Source: Clostridium ljungdahlii (GTDB lineage: Bacteria > Bacillota > Clostridia > Clostridiales > Clostridiaceae). From it: DNA of 64,000 bases. The stretch lies in the NCBI RefSeq assembly GCF_001636845.1, contig NZ_LITT01000058.1, positions 186,001-250,000 on the forward strand, in the 5' to 3' direction. Shown in pieces: positions 16,470 through 24,923 of the stretch (position 1 is its first letter; each line of letters begins with the position of its first letter). Under the pieces are notes generated by a model, which was given only the letters and a program-made list of their open reading frames with translations, made no database searches and was not told where the DNA came from. The position numbers and the translations under genes were made by a program.

Positions 16470-16510
16470 TAAAATGGAAGAGCTAGGAAAAGTTCTTCCA
16501 TTTTAATTTA
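16470..16510 (+). terminator. Terminator after ptb-like gene
   Basis: A 13-bp stem (16470-16482 with 16495-16507) has a 12-nt loop; the right arm itself ends in TTTT, followed by AATTT. Confidence 0.7.
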
Positions 16511-16726
16511 CAACTTATCATATAAAATATATTTTTTACAATAATTTTATATCAAAATGCTTATGGTATGAGGTTGTAGTTAGTATATAAATACAAGCAG
16601 CTATGTTGCATAGTAGCCATCATTATGATAATATCGTATTTGAATACTGTAAAATAATGCTTAATAAAAAGTTTTAAAATTAAAATTGTATATGATATTA
16701 CATATGTATAAAAAGGTGGTTTAATA

Positions 16727-17491
16727 ATGGATAACGACAAATATTTGCTTAGCTCAGTTTATAATACATTAGAAGTATTAGATTTACTAAGTAAATATGA
16801 AGAAATTGGACTTGCAGAAATTAGTAAAGAATTGGGTATGGGAAAAGCAAGTGTTTTTAGAATGCTTTATACTTTGGAAAAAAAAGAATTTGTCTATAAA
16901 ACATCTGATGCTAAGTATAAGCTTGGAATAAAATTTGCTCATTATGGCTCAATTGTATTAGAAAGACAAAATAAATTTTCTATTGCTAAGCCGTTCTTGC
17001 AAAAGCTTAGAGATAAATATAATGAGACTACTCATTTAGCTATTCTTGATGAAAACTACAATATTATTTTTATGAATAAGGAATCTAGTAATTCTACTAT
17101 ACAAATGACATCGAAAATAGGTGCTAAATTGCCAGCATATTGTACTGGAACAGGTAAGGTACTATTAGCAAATATTTTAGATGAGAAATTAGAAAAAAAA
17201 GTACAGGAGTTTAAATTTGAAAAAAGGACAGAGTGTACTATTACAGATCCAAATGAATTTATTGAAGAATTAAGAAAGATAAGAATACAGGGATATGGTG
17301 AAGATATAGAAGAGTGTGAGATTGGATTAGTATGTTATGCAGCTCCGATAAAAGATATTAATGGAAAAACAGTTGCAGCAATAAGTATTTCAGGACCAAC
17401 AGCACGAATGAAACAGAGTAAAGAAATTTTAATATGTTCAATTAAAGAAGTTGCTGAGGAGTTATCAAAAGCAATAGGATATAATGTTTGA
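16727..17491 (+). CDS. IclR-family transcriptional regulator
   Basis: 254 residues. The N-terminal winged helix-turn-helix reads SVYNTLEVLDLLSKYEEIGLAEISKELGMGKASVFRML (residues about 6-46). The C-terminal effector domain has LPAYCTGTGKVLLA, then GYGEDIEECEIGLVCYAAPI and VAAISISGP, all standard IclR ligand-domain blocks. RBS AAAGGTGG. It stands alone between the ptb-like terminator and its own. It is the only DNA-binding regulator within the catabolic island, so it is the best candidate for binding the ATAAAGAAAC operators. Its own promoter region lacks that repeat. Confidence 0.92.
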   Translation: MDNDKYLLSSVYNTLEVLDLLSKYEEIGLAEISKELGMGKASVFRMLYTLEKKEFVYKTSDAKYKLGIKFAHYGSIVLERQNKFSIAKPFLQKLRDKYNETTHLAILDENYNIIFMNKESSNSTIQMTSKIGAKLPAYCTGTGKVLLANILDEKLEKKVQEFKFEKRTECTITDPNEFIEELRKIRIQGYGEDIEECEIGLVCYAAPIKDINGKTVAAISISGPTARMKQSKEILICSIKEVAEELSKAIGYNV

Positions 17492-17539
17492 ATAATTAAA
17501 TTGAAAAGAGCATATGTACAATGTAAATAGTATTTTAAG

Positions 17540-17574
17540 AATCAGCTTATAATTGTCAACTATAAGCTGATTAC
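17540..17574 (+). terminator. Terminator after the IclR gene
   Basis: A 12-bp perfect stem (AATCAGCTTATA at 17540-17551 with 17561-17572) has a 9-nt loop. The T-run is poor on this strand, but the left side is T-rich, so it may serve both strands. Confidence 0.55.
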
Positions 17575-17626
17575 AAAAACATTAAAGTATATGACGAGTT
17601 TATTTTAAATTAGATTTGGATAGAAA

Positions 17627-19039
17627 TTAAATTTCAACTGCAATATTAAATGCTGAGAAAGTAGCATTCATTATATTCTTTGGACTATCACAGTCACCAA
17701 CAGCGAATGTATCTAAAGGCATTTTAGATGCAAGTTCTTTGTATAGTTTGTTATCTGCTTTAAGTCCAAGAGCAATGACTGTAGTATCAGCTTCAAGAGT
17801 ATTAATATTTCCATCTTTATCTTCTATAACAACACCATTGTTATTAAATTCGTTAATTTTGCTGTTTCCAACAAATTTAGCGCCAGCTTTTTTAACTTCA
17901 TCAAGTAAAGAGAAACGAATAATATAGAACATACTCTTACAGAAATCTCCATCAGGAATCATATCAACTACAGTAACATCTTTTCCTTGTCTAGCTAAAG
18001 CTAATGCTGATTCAACACCAGTTAGGCCACCGCCACAAACAATAACTTTTTGTCCAACTTTGGCTGTACCATTATCAACATCGCAAACATCTTTAACGTT
18101 GTCATTATTAATACCAGGTATATTTGGTCTAAAGAATTTAGCTCCTGTTGCTACGATGACAGCATCTGGTTTTTCTTTAAGAATCATGTCTGCAGTTGCT
18201 ACTGTATTTAATCTAATGTTAGCACCACATTCTTCAGTTTGACGGATTATCCAGTTTTTATAATTACGTAATTCTTGTTTAAATGGTAAAACACTGGCAT
18301 CATGAAGTAATCCGCCAAGCTTGCTTGATTTTTCAATTATTGTAACATTATGGCCACGTTCGGTTAAGGTTAGAGCTGATTGCATACCAGCAGGACCGCT
18401 ACCTATAACGTATACATTCTTTTTAACATCAGCCTTAGGAACATTACGATAACGGTGCTCACGTCCAATCTTTGGATTAACTGCACATCTTAAAGGTAAA
18501 CCATGGTATATAGCACCACATCCATCCATACATCTTATGCATGGACGAGTTTTATCTTCATGTCCTCTTATTGCATTTTCAATCATATTAGGACCAGCCA
18601 TTAAAGAACGGCACATACCAACAATATCAGCTTTACCTTCAGCAAGAATTTGTTCTGCTTCTTCTATAGAATATATGTTACCTACAACTGATACAGGTAT
18701 AGAAACTGCTTCTTTTATTCTTTTTGAATATTCTACATTAATCATGTGTGGTTGTAAATATGAAGGGCATAGCCACATAACACCTGTTTCGTTAAATACA
18801 TTTCCTCTGGAGACGTCAATACAGTCAACATATTTTTGAACTTCTTGTGCATAGATTAGAGTTTCATCAAACTCAAGACCACCAGGAGTCATTTCATTTG
18901 CACTCATACGAATTTCAAGAGGATAATTTGGACCTACAGCATCACGAATTGCCTTTATTACTTCCAATGGGAATTTCATACGATTTTCAAATGATCCACC
19001 ATATTCATCAGTACGAATATTACTTACTGGTGATAACAA
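17627..19039 (-). pseudogene. 5'-truncated 2-enoate reductase (OYE/FAD-disulfide family)
   Basis: 470 codons remain of a protein usually about 665 residues. The first recognisable residues are LLSPVSNIRTDEYGGSFENRM, which in intact enzymes (2-enoate reductase, FldZ, BaiCD types) lie near residue 190 of the FMN barrel. The residues before it (LLVI) do not match the family, so the N-terminal two-thirds of the barrel is absent. What follows is complete: the iron-sulfur motif CIRCMDGCGAIYHGLPLRCAVNP, the FAD motif VYVIGSGPAGMQSALTL, and the NAD motif VIVCGGGLTGVESALALARQG. Without the substrate-binding barrel it should be inactive. No ribosome site precedes the apparent start. Confidence 0.82.
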
Positions 19040-19309
19040 TATAACTAAAAGATTTATAGATTATATTTCAAGTTTAGATTTATAGAACAGGCTTAAAGTA
19101 AATAAGAAGGCATATAGAGTCAGAAATGAGATTAATTTTGTATGCCTTAATCAATCCACTAGCTAAGTTTAACATCATAAACTTTAGAAAGCAAGAAAAG
19201 GGAGTGCTGCAATAGCAATTTTTTAGATTGCTTTGAACAGTCCCTTTTATAGATAAATCTGCTTAAAAGTTGAAAATTAAAAATGGACAACTTTTATTAT
19301 TACTAAGCA
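19040..19309. other. Intergenic gap with two hairpins, break point of the enoate reductase
   Basis: No gene is seen. The gap holds an 8-bp inverted repeat AAGGCATA (19107-19114) with TATGCCTT (19141-19148), and the terminator of the PLP-enzyme gene. The enoate reductase homology stops at about 19040. Confidence 0.5.
19195..19249 (-). terminator. Terminator of the PLP-enzyme gene
   Basis: Outer stem AAAAGGGA/TCCCTTTT and inner stem CAATAGCAAT/ATTGC form an interrupted hairpin just past the stop codon at 19310 on the minus strand. Confidence 0.6.
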
Positions 19310-20797
19310 TTATAGATTCTTTGTCAAACCAGTTTTCTCATTAAAGGCCTCGATGTATTTATCAAGTTCTGGTCCCATTTGGTGAAGCTTACCCCAGTAA
19401 TTATCATAATCATACCATTGTGCATTTAATTCTTCTAAATCATATTGTTGTTGTTCAATCCATGTATAGTATTTAAGATTATGAATACGTTTTTTACTTT
19501 GATATGTTAATTCTTCCATACTATCAGTTCTAACGCCTAAAACATTTCTATTATGATCTATAGCACCATCAACAACTTCATAAGCCCTTCCTCTTTCAGC
19601 AGTCATTTCTTGTAATCTTGATTGATACATTTCTGCTGAATCAGTAAGTACTGTTATTACCATATCATTTTCATTTAATTCATAATATTTTGCGAATTTG
19701 ATACATGAAAGTATATTTGCTGAACCTGATATACCAACCCATGAAAGCTTTTTAATTACATCCTCTTTAACTCCTGCAGACCTTAGATATTCTTGCCCAG
19801 CAGGTTCATTAAATAGACGGAACATAGCTAAACTATCATTATCATCTATTGCAATAACCATATCTGTATTTTTTACATTATGAATCCACGGCACATGTTT
19901 GTCTCCAATGCCTTCAATTCTATGTTCACCAAAACCATTGCTAAGCAGTGTCGGACATTGTAATGCTTCGCCAACTGCAAATTTAGCATTTGGATACTGA
20001 TCCTTTAAATAGTCTGCACTGCCTAAAGTTCCAGCTGATCCTGAAGTTAAACATACGCCAGCAAGTTTTCCCTTCTCACCAGCTTCAGCTTTAATAACTG
20101 ATTCCATAGCACTGCCGGTAACTTCATAATGCCATAAGTGATTACCGAGTTCACCAAATTGATTAAATATAACAACATTATCTCTTGTTCTTCTTAGTTC
20201 CCATGTTTTATCGTAGATTTCTTTTACGTTACTTTCAGAACCAGGGGTAGCAATAACTTCTCCAGCTACTTTTTTGAGCCAATCAAAACGTTCTTTACTC
20301 ATATTTTCCGGTAGGATAGCAATTGAACTGCAGCCTAATAATGCTGAGTTATAAGCTCCCCCACGGCAGAAGTTACCTGTTGAAGGCCATACTGCCTGAT
20401 GGTAAGTAGGATCAAATTGACCAGTTACTAAACGTGGAACTAGACAAGCAAAGCTTGCCCCAACTTTGTGAGCTCCTGTTGGAAAGAACTTTCCTGCCAT
20501 AGCAAAAATTCTAGCTTTAACACCTGAAATTTCAGAAGGAATTTCAATATAGTTTGGTAATTTGTTGTACAAACCACCTTTTGCTACAGGCTCATTATAC
20601 CAGGAAATTCTAAATAAATTAATGGGATCTATGTCCCATAATCCTGTTTCTTTTAATCTAGCTTTAATTTTTGCAGGTACCTTGCTGGAATCTTTCATTT
20701 GTGCTAGTGTTGGAATAATGATGTTTTTTTCTTTGGCACTGGCTGCTGTTTTTTTCAATTGTTCTTCATTGATTGTTAAATCGATCAATTTATGCAT
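19310..20797 (-). CDS. Fold-type II PLP-dependent enzyme, function unassigned
   Basis: 495 residues, larger than ordinary cysteine synthase or threonine dehydratase. FPTGAHKVGAS carries the expected PLP lysine. WPSTGNFCRGGAYNSALLG is a phosphate- and substrate-loop region like the STGN loop of the cysteine synthase/threonine dehydratase superfamily. TSGSAGTLGSADYL is a glycine-rich cofactor loop. The C-terminal extension (about residues 400-495) is rich in Tyr and Trp. RBS AGGAGGTAA precedes ATG 20797. The promoter overlaps a perfect palindrome, and a TauE/SafE exporter is divergently placed. Beta-elimination or replacement on an amino acid is likely by family; the substrate is unknown. Confidence 0.7.
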   Translation of the reverse strand: MHKLIDLTINEEQLKKTAASAKEKNIIIPTLAQMKDSSKVPAKIKARLKETGLWDIDPINLFRISWYNEPVAKGGLYNKLPNYIEIPSEISGVKARIFAMAGKFFPTGAHKVGASFACLVPRLVTGQFDPTYHQAVWPSTGNFCRGGAYNSALLGCSSIAILPENMSKERFDWLKKVAGEVIATPGSESNVKEIYDKTWELRRTRDNVVIFNQFGELGNHLWHYEVTGSAMESVIKAEAGEKGKLAGVCLTSGSAGTLGSADYLKDQYPNAKFAVGEALQCPTLLSNGFGEHRIEGIGDKHVPWIHNVKNTDMVIAIDDNDSLAMFRLFNEPAGQEYLRSAGVKEDVIKKLSWVGISGSANILSCIKFAKYYELNENDMVITVLTDSAEMYQSRLQEMTAERGRAYEVVDGAIDHNRNVLGVRTDSMEELTYQSKKRIHNLKYYTWIEQQQYDLEELNAQWYDYDNYWGKLHQMGPELDKYIEAFNEKTGLTKNL

Positions 20798-20822
20798 CCT
20801 TTTTACCTCCTAATTTATACAA

Positions 20823-20850
20823 ATTAAAATTAGACTAACTAGTTAGTCAA
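20823..20850 (-). promoter_or_regulatory. Promoter with 16-bp palindromic operator for the PLP-enzyme gene
   Basis: Read on the minus strand: TTGACT (20850-20845), 16-bp spacer, TTTAAT (20828-20823). The perfect palindrome GACTAACTAGTTAGTC (20833-20848) fills the spacer and overlaps the -35. This geometry suits a TetR-type repressor. No TetR gene is in the window. Confidence 0.65.
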
Positions 20851-21013
20851 CATATTCTATTCTTTAGTATATAATATTTCTTATTATATGTCAAAAATAA
20901 CCATAGATAATCCAGTATAAATTGAGTTTATATGATAAATAAAATATATAAATTTGATTATATATTAAAAAGTTGGTAATATCAATTTGTATGAATTTAT
21001 GGGGAGGTTAGAA

Positions 21014-21775
21014 ATGATTACATATATTATAGTATGTCCGCTGGTTTTTATTGCAGGTTTCGTAGATGCAATTGCAGGTGGAGGAGGACTTATATCACTT
21101 CCAGCATATATGATTTCAGGTATTCCGGTTCATTTTGCTATTGGCACAAATAAAATGAGTTCCTGTATGGGGACAATTATAGCTACATGTCGATATGCTA
21201 AAAATGGATATATAAAGTTGAAACTAGGAATTTGCAGCGCAGTTTGTGCTTTGATTGGGTCACCGCTTGGAGCTCTTCTTTCCTTAAAAATAGAAGACTT
21301 CTATTTTAAAATTTTAATGCTGTTCATTTTGCCTATAACAGCATTTTATGTTTTACGCAAGAATAACCTTGAGGATAATAAAAAGGAAACATTAATTAAT
21401 TATAAAACTTACATAACATGTATGATAATTGCATTTTTTTTAGGAGTTTATGATGGCTTTTATGGTCCAGGAACAGGAACGTTTTTATTGCTATTATTGA
21501 CAAGCATCGCAAATTTGAGCATGAATACTTCTGCAGGAATAACAAAAGCTATAAATCTATCATCAAATATAGCTAGTCTAGTAACGTTTATTATAAATGC
21601 AAAAGTATTTTTAGTTTTGGGTTTGGTCGCAGGTTTATTTAGTATTGCTGGAAATTATATTGGCTCTGGTTATTTTACAAAAAGCGGATCAAAAGTAGTA
21701 CGTCCTGTAATTATAATTGTACTTACGATTTTTTTCATTAAAATATTAGTCGAGATATTATCCAAGCAATTATAA
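21014..21775 (+). CDS. TauE/SafE (TSUP) family anion exporter
   Basis: 253 residues from ATG 21014, preceded by GGGGAGG; the longer frame from the TTG at 20987 lacks a ribosome site. About eight hydrophobic segments. The first reads FIAGFVDAIAGGGGLISLPAYM, the TSUP signature, repeated in degenerate form as GVYDGFYGPGTGTFLLLLL in the second half. Family members export sulfite, sulfoacetate or other organosulfur anions, but many are uncharacterised. It is divergent from the PLP enzyme, and the two may serve one pathway, which is speculation. Confidence 0.85.
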   Translation: MITYIIVCPLVFIAGFVDAIAGGGGLISLPAYMISGIPVHFAIGTNKMSSCMGTIIATCRYAKNGYIKLKLGICSAVCALIGSPLGALLSLKIEDFYFKILMLFILPITAFYVLRKNNLEDNKKETLINYKTYITCMIIAFFLGVYDGFYGPGTGTFLLLLLTSIANLSMNTSAGITKAINLSSNIASLVTFIINAKVFLVLGLVAGLFSIAGNYIGSGYFTKSGSKVVRPVIIIVLTIFFIKILVEILSKQL

Positions 21776-21891
21776 TTGCAATTATGAAACTGATAAGTAA
21801 CCTGGTATACCGCATTACTGCCATGATGCTGCAGTGGGTAAAAGATGTTATTAAAGAAGATTATTAATATGTATTTAGGAGTGTGAAATAT

Positions 21892-22146
21892 ATGGACGAA
21901 TTAGAAAAAAGAAAAATAGAATTACGAAATCATAAAGGAAAGATGGTTAGACACTTTAAAAATAAAAATTACTTAATATTAGACTTTGCAACACATACTG
22001 AGACAGAAGAAGAATTAGTTATATATAAAGCTCTTTACGGTAATTGCGGTGTATTCGCAAGACCAATAGACATGTTTGTTAGTGAAATAGATCATGAAAA
22101 GTATCCTGAGATAAGCCAAAAATGGAGATTTGAATTAATTAAATAA
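21892..22146 (+). CDS. DUF1653 family protein
   Basis: 84 residues from ATG 21892; TTAGGAG lies 9 bases upstream, whereas the GTG at 21883 touches it. KMVRHFKNKNYLILDFATHTETEEELVIYKALYG and FARPIDMFVSEIDHEKYPEI are the defining blocks of DUF1653, a small beta-rich family of unknown role. Single gene; no partner is evident. Confidence 0.85.
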   Translation: MDELEKRKIELRNHKGKMVRHFKNKNYLILDFATHTETEEELVIYKALYGNCGVFARPIDMFVSEIDHEKYPEISQKWRFELIK

Positions 22147-22327
22147 AAGAAATCATTTTTATTTCTCTAATTTTATTTATTTCTGACTTAATATGGTCAC
22201 TTTAGTATAAACCCTTTTAGGAATTATGATGAAATATAAATTCTATTTTAGCTAAAAGTGAAGAAATTGTTGCAATTTTATCAGATATGTATTAGTATAT
22301 AGTAAAATTAATAATTCAGATGAAGAT

Positions 22328-22492
22328 AGTGGGAGAGTTATGGCTTTTGCCATTCACCGAAGAAGTAAATCTTTCAGGTACCTATTTAATTATAGAGATG
22401 ACCGCTATTGGATGAATCCTTGGAGAGACTCTTTATTGAGCACCGAAGGAGAAAGTCGCATGGCGAAACTCTCAGGTAAAAGGACAGGGAAA
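22328..22492 (+). promoter_or_regulatory. Tandem glycine riboswitch
   Basis: Two aptamers in series. The first (about 22328-22402) has GTGGGAGAG, CACCGAAGAAG and TTTCAGGTA. The second (about 22415-22492) has TTGGAGAGAC, CACCGAAGGAG and ACTCTCAGGTAAAAGGACAG. These are the conserved cores of glycine aptamers joined by a short linker. It leads directly to a CycA-like permease gene 145 bases downstream. No clear terminator stem was found between, so the output may be at translation or the effect may be activating. Confidence 0.93.
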
Positions 22493-22636
22493 AGGTAACA
22501 CATCTTACAAAAGTAATACATAATCAATTACTTCATTTAGATCTTATCTATTCCCATTTGTATCTCCAATCACAAAATATTTATATAGGAAAAAGCATTT
22601 TCAGTATATGCTTTTTGACTAAGATGGAGGGATAAA

Positions 22637-24031
22637 ATGGATCAATTAACATCAGAAAATCAAAATTTATCAAGAGGACTAAAAAATCGTCATGTCCAAT
22701 TACTTGCAATTGGAGGTGCAATTGGTACTGGATTATTTCTTGGTTCAGGCAGGTCCATTCACTTGGCTGGTCCATCTATTCTATTTGCATATGCTATAAC
22801 AGGAATTATTTTATTTTTTGTAATGCGTGCCCTTGGCGAATTATTGCTTTCTAATTTAAATTACCATTCTTTTGTAGAGTTTGTGTACGATTATCTAGGA
22901 GAAGGAGCAGCATTCATTACTGGATGGACATACTGGTTCTGCTGGATTTCACTTGCTATGGCCGATGTAGCTGCCACTGGACTTTATGTACAATACTGGA
23001 TTCCCAATATACCTCGATGGGTACCAAGCCTTATAGTTCTTGTAATTTTACTAATTATGAACCTTACTGCGGTAAAATTATTTGGTGAAATGGAATTCTG
23101 GTTTGCATTAATTAAAGTCGTTGCAATTTTGGCGCTTATTATAGTTGGTACATTTATGATTATTAAAGGATTTTCTACAAATGCCGGTGTATCTAGCTTT
23201 TCAAACCTTTGGAGACATGGCGGTTGGTTACCAAATGGGGTAAATGGTTTTATACTTTCATTTCAAATGGTTGTATTTGCGTTCACTGGAATCGAATTGG
23301 TTGGTTTGACAGCTGGTGAAACTGAAAATCCAGAGCATGTTATTCCAAGGGCTATCAACAACATTCCAATTAGAATTATTATTTTCTATGTCGGAGCACT
23401 TGCTGTTATTATGGGAATATATCCATGGAACTCAATCAATCCAGCTAAAAGTCCATTTGTACAGGTATTTGCCTCAGTTGGAGTTGCAGCAGCAGCAAGC
23501 ATTGTAAATTTTGTTGTACTAACATCAGCTGCATCTGCTTGTAACAGCGGTATTTTCAGTACAAGCCGTATGGTCTATTCTCTTGCTAAAGAAAATAATG
23601 CACCTGAGTCAATGAAAAAATTAACTTCTAACCATATACCTTGCAATGCTGCAATATTTTCTGCAGCCGTTATCTTGATTGCAGTTATTTTAAATTATAT
23701 CATGCCAGGTGAAGTATTTGTACTAATTACAAGTATATCAACATTTTGCTATATATATATTTGGGCAATTATAGTTATCTGCCACATGAAATATCGTAAA
23801 ACTAAATCTGAACTTGCTGCCAAGAACAAATTTAAAATGCCACTTTATCCAATCATGAACTATATAATTCTAGCATTCTTTGCTTTTGTTATAGTTACAT
23901 TGGCACTTAATAATGAAACTCGTGTAGCCCTATTTGTAACGCCTGTATGGTTTGTAATGCTTGGGGTGATTTACAAGGTATTTAAATCAAAAAAGAAAAT
24001 TGAAGAAGATAGCAAAAGAAATTTAGCATAG
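22637..24031 (+). CDS. cycA: D-serine/D-alanine/glycine permease (APC family)
   Basis: 464 residues with 12 hydrophobic segments. The N-terminus SRGLKNRHVQLLAIGGAIGTGLFLGSGRSI is the amino-acid permease motif, ahead of RALGELL. FAFTGIELVGLTAGETENPE is the helix 6-7 region, and FSTSRMVYSLAKENNAPESM is the loop characteristic of CycA/AnsP-type carriers. It moves small neutral amino acids by proton symport. The glycine riboswitch in the leader gives independent support for glycine as a substrate. RBS GGAGGG before ATG 22637. Confidence 0.9.
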   Translation: MDQLTSENQNLSRGLKNRHVQLLAIGGAIGTGLFLGSGRSIHLAGPSILFAYAITGIILFFVMRALGELLLSNLNYHSFVEFVYDYLGEGAAFITGWTYWFCWISLAMADVAATGLYVQYWIPNIPRWVPSLIVLVILLIMNLTAVKLFGEMEFWFALIKVVAILALIIVGTFMIIKGFSTNAGVSSFSNLWRHGGWLPNGVNGFILSFQMVVFAFTGIELVGLTAGETENPEHVIPRAINNIPIRIIIFYVGALAVIMGIYPWNSINPAKSPFVQVFASVGVAAAASIVNFVVLTSAASACNSGIFSTSRMVYSLAKENNAPESMKKLTSNHIPCNAAIFSAAVILIAVILNYIMPGEVFVLITSISTFCYIYIWAIIVICHMKYRKTKSELAAKNKFKMPLYPIMNYIILAFFAFVIVTLALNNETRVALFVTPVWFVMLGVIYKVFKSKKKIEEDSKRNLA

Positions 24032-24149
24032 GCTAACACTTAGGAAATTCTCTGAACGTTTTAAATAAGTGTGTTTAATTGTAGGTGACAGTTCTAAGAG
24101 TAGAAAGTAGGAATTTGCTATGCTATAATGACATAGAGGTGAATGTAAT

Positions 24150-24869
24150 ATGGATGATGAGGTGAAAGTCCCAAACCATATATATCAAATGTCTACAATA
24201 AATGCACTTGTTTCGGGACTATATGATGGCTGTGTTTCATTATCTAAACTTCTTAAAAAAGGAAACTTTGGAATAGGTACTTTTAAAGGTCTAGATGGTG
24301 AACTAACTCTCTTAAATGGAACTTTTTATAGGACTAAACCTGATGGCAGTGTATACGTATGTTCCAAAAATGTATCCGTTCCTTTTGCTGTAGTAACTGA
24401 AATGGAGAGTTATAACACTTATAATATTCAAAATTGTACTTCTTATGAAGATATAAGAAAAGAATTGGACAGCTTTATAGAAAGCAAAAATATATTTTAT
24501 GCTTTCTATATGGAAGGTAGATTTAATTATGTAAAAACACGTACTGTTGTAAAACAGAATATGCCTTATAAGCCTATGGCTGAAGTTGTTAAAGATCAGC
24601 CTATGTTCGAATATAATGATGTTGATGGATATGTGATTGGATTTAGATGCCCTGATTATGTTGAAGGTCTTAATGTTCCTGGATATCATTTCCACTTTAT
24701 AAATAAAGATAAGAAATTTGGTGGACATATAAGCGAATTTTCTATTGAAAGTGTAAAGGCTTATGTACAGAACTGTTCCTGCTTTAGAATGGAACTTCCT
24801 AAAAATGAAAATTTTTATAATATGGAAGTACAAGATAGAAACGATGAGATAACAAGTGTTGAAAAATAA
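24150..24869 (+). CDS. budA: Alpha-acetolactate decarboxylase
   Basis: Converts acetolactate to acetoin, the step toward 2,3-butanediol. 239 residues, normal length. NALVSGLYDGCVSLSKLLKKGNFGIGTFKGLDGELTLLNGTFY is the N-terminal family block with the conserved Glu. The metal site is visible as GYHFHFINKDKKFGGHI, which supplies three histidines binding zinc. RBS AGAGGTGA, ATG 24150. It is monocistronic, with a possible TATAAT at 24123 and a bidirectional terminator after it. No acetolactate synthase or butanediol dehydrogenase is in the window. Confidence 0.93.
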   Translation: MDDEVKVPNHIYQMSTINALVSGLYDGCVSLSKLLKKGNFGIGTFKGLDGELTLLNGTFYRTKPDGSVYVCSKNVSVPFAVVTEMESYNTYNIQNCTSYEDIRKELDSFIESKNIFYAFYMEGRFNYVKTRTVVKQNMPYKPMAEVVKDQPMFEYNDVDGYVIGFRCPDYVEGLNVPGYHFHFINKDKKFGGHISEFSIESVKAYVQNCSCFRMELPKNENFYNMEVQDRNDEITSVEK

Positions 24870-24880
24870 AGTATTGATAG

Positions 24881-24923
24881 AAAAAACACTAGACAGTGCT
24901 AATAACAATGTCTAGTGTTTTTT
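24881..24923. terminator. Bidirectional terminator between budA and ABC-F gene
   Basis: A 15-bp perfect stem (24881-24895 with 24909-24923) has an A-run on the left and a T-run on the right. It serves both convergent genes and covers the stop codon of the minus-strand gene. Confidence 0.9.

Noticed and set aside
21781-21870. Possible coding relic after the TauE gene
   Set aside because: A few short frames look protein-like (for example PGIPHYCHDAAVGK), but no family or clean end could be supported.
24312-24908. 198-codon minus-strand frame
   Set aside because: Opposite to acetolactate decarboxylase, which has its zinc motif and ribosome site; the minus product is low-complexity Ile/Phe/Ser.
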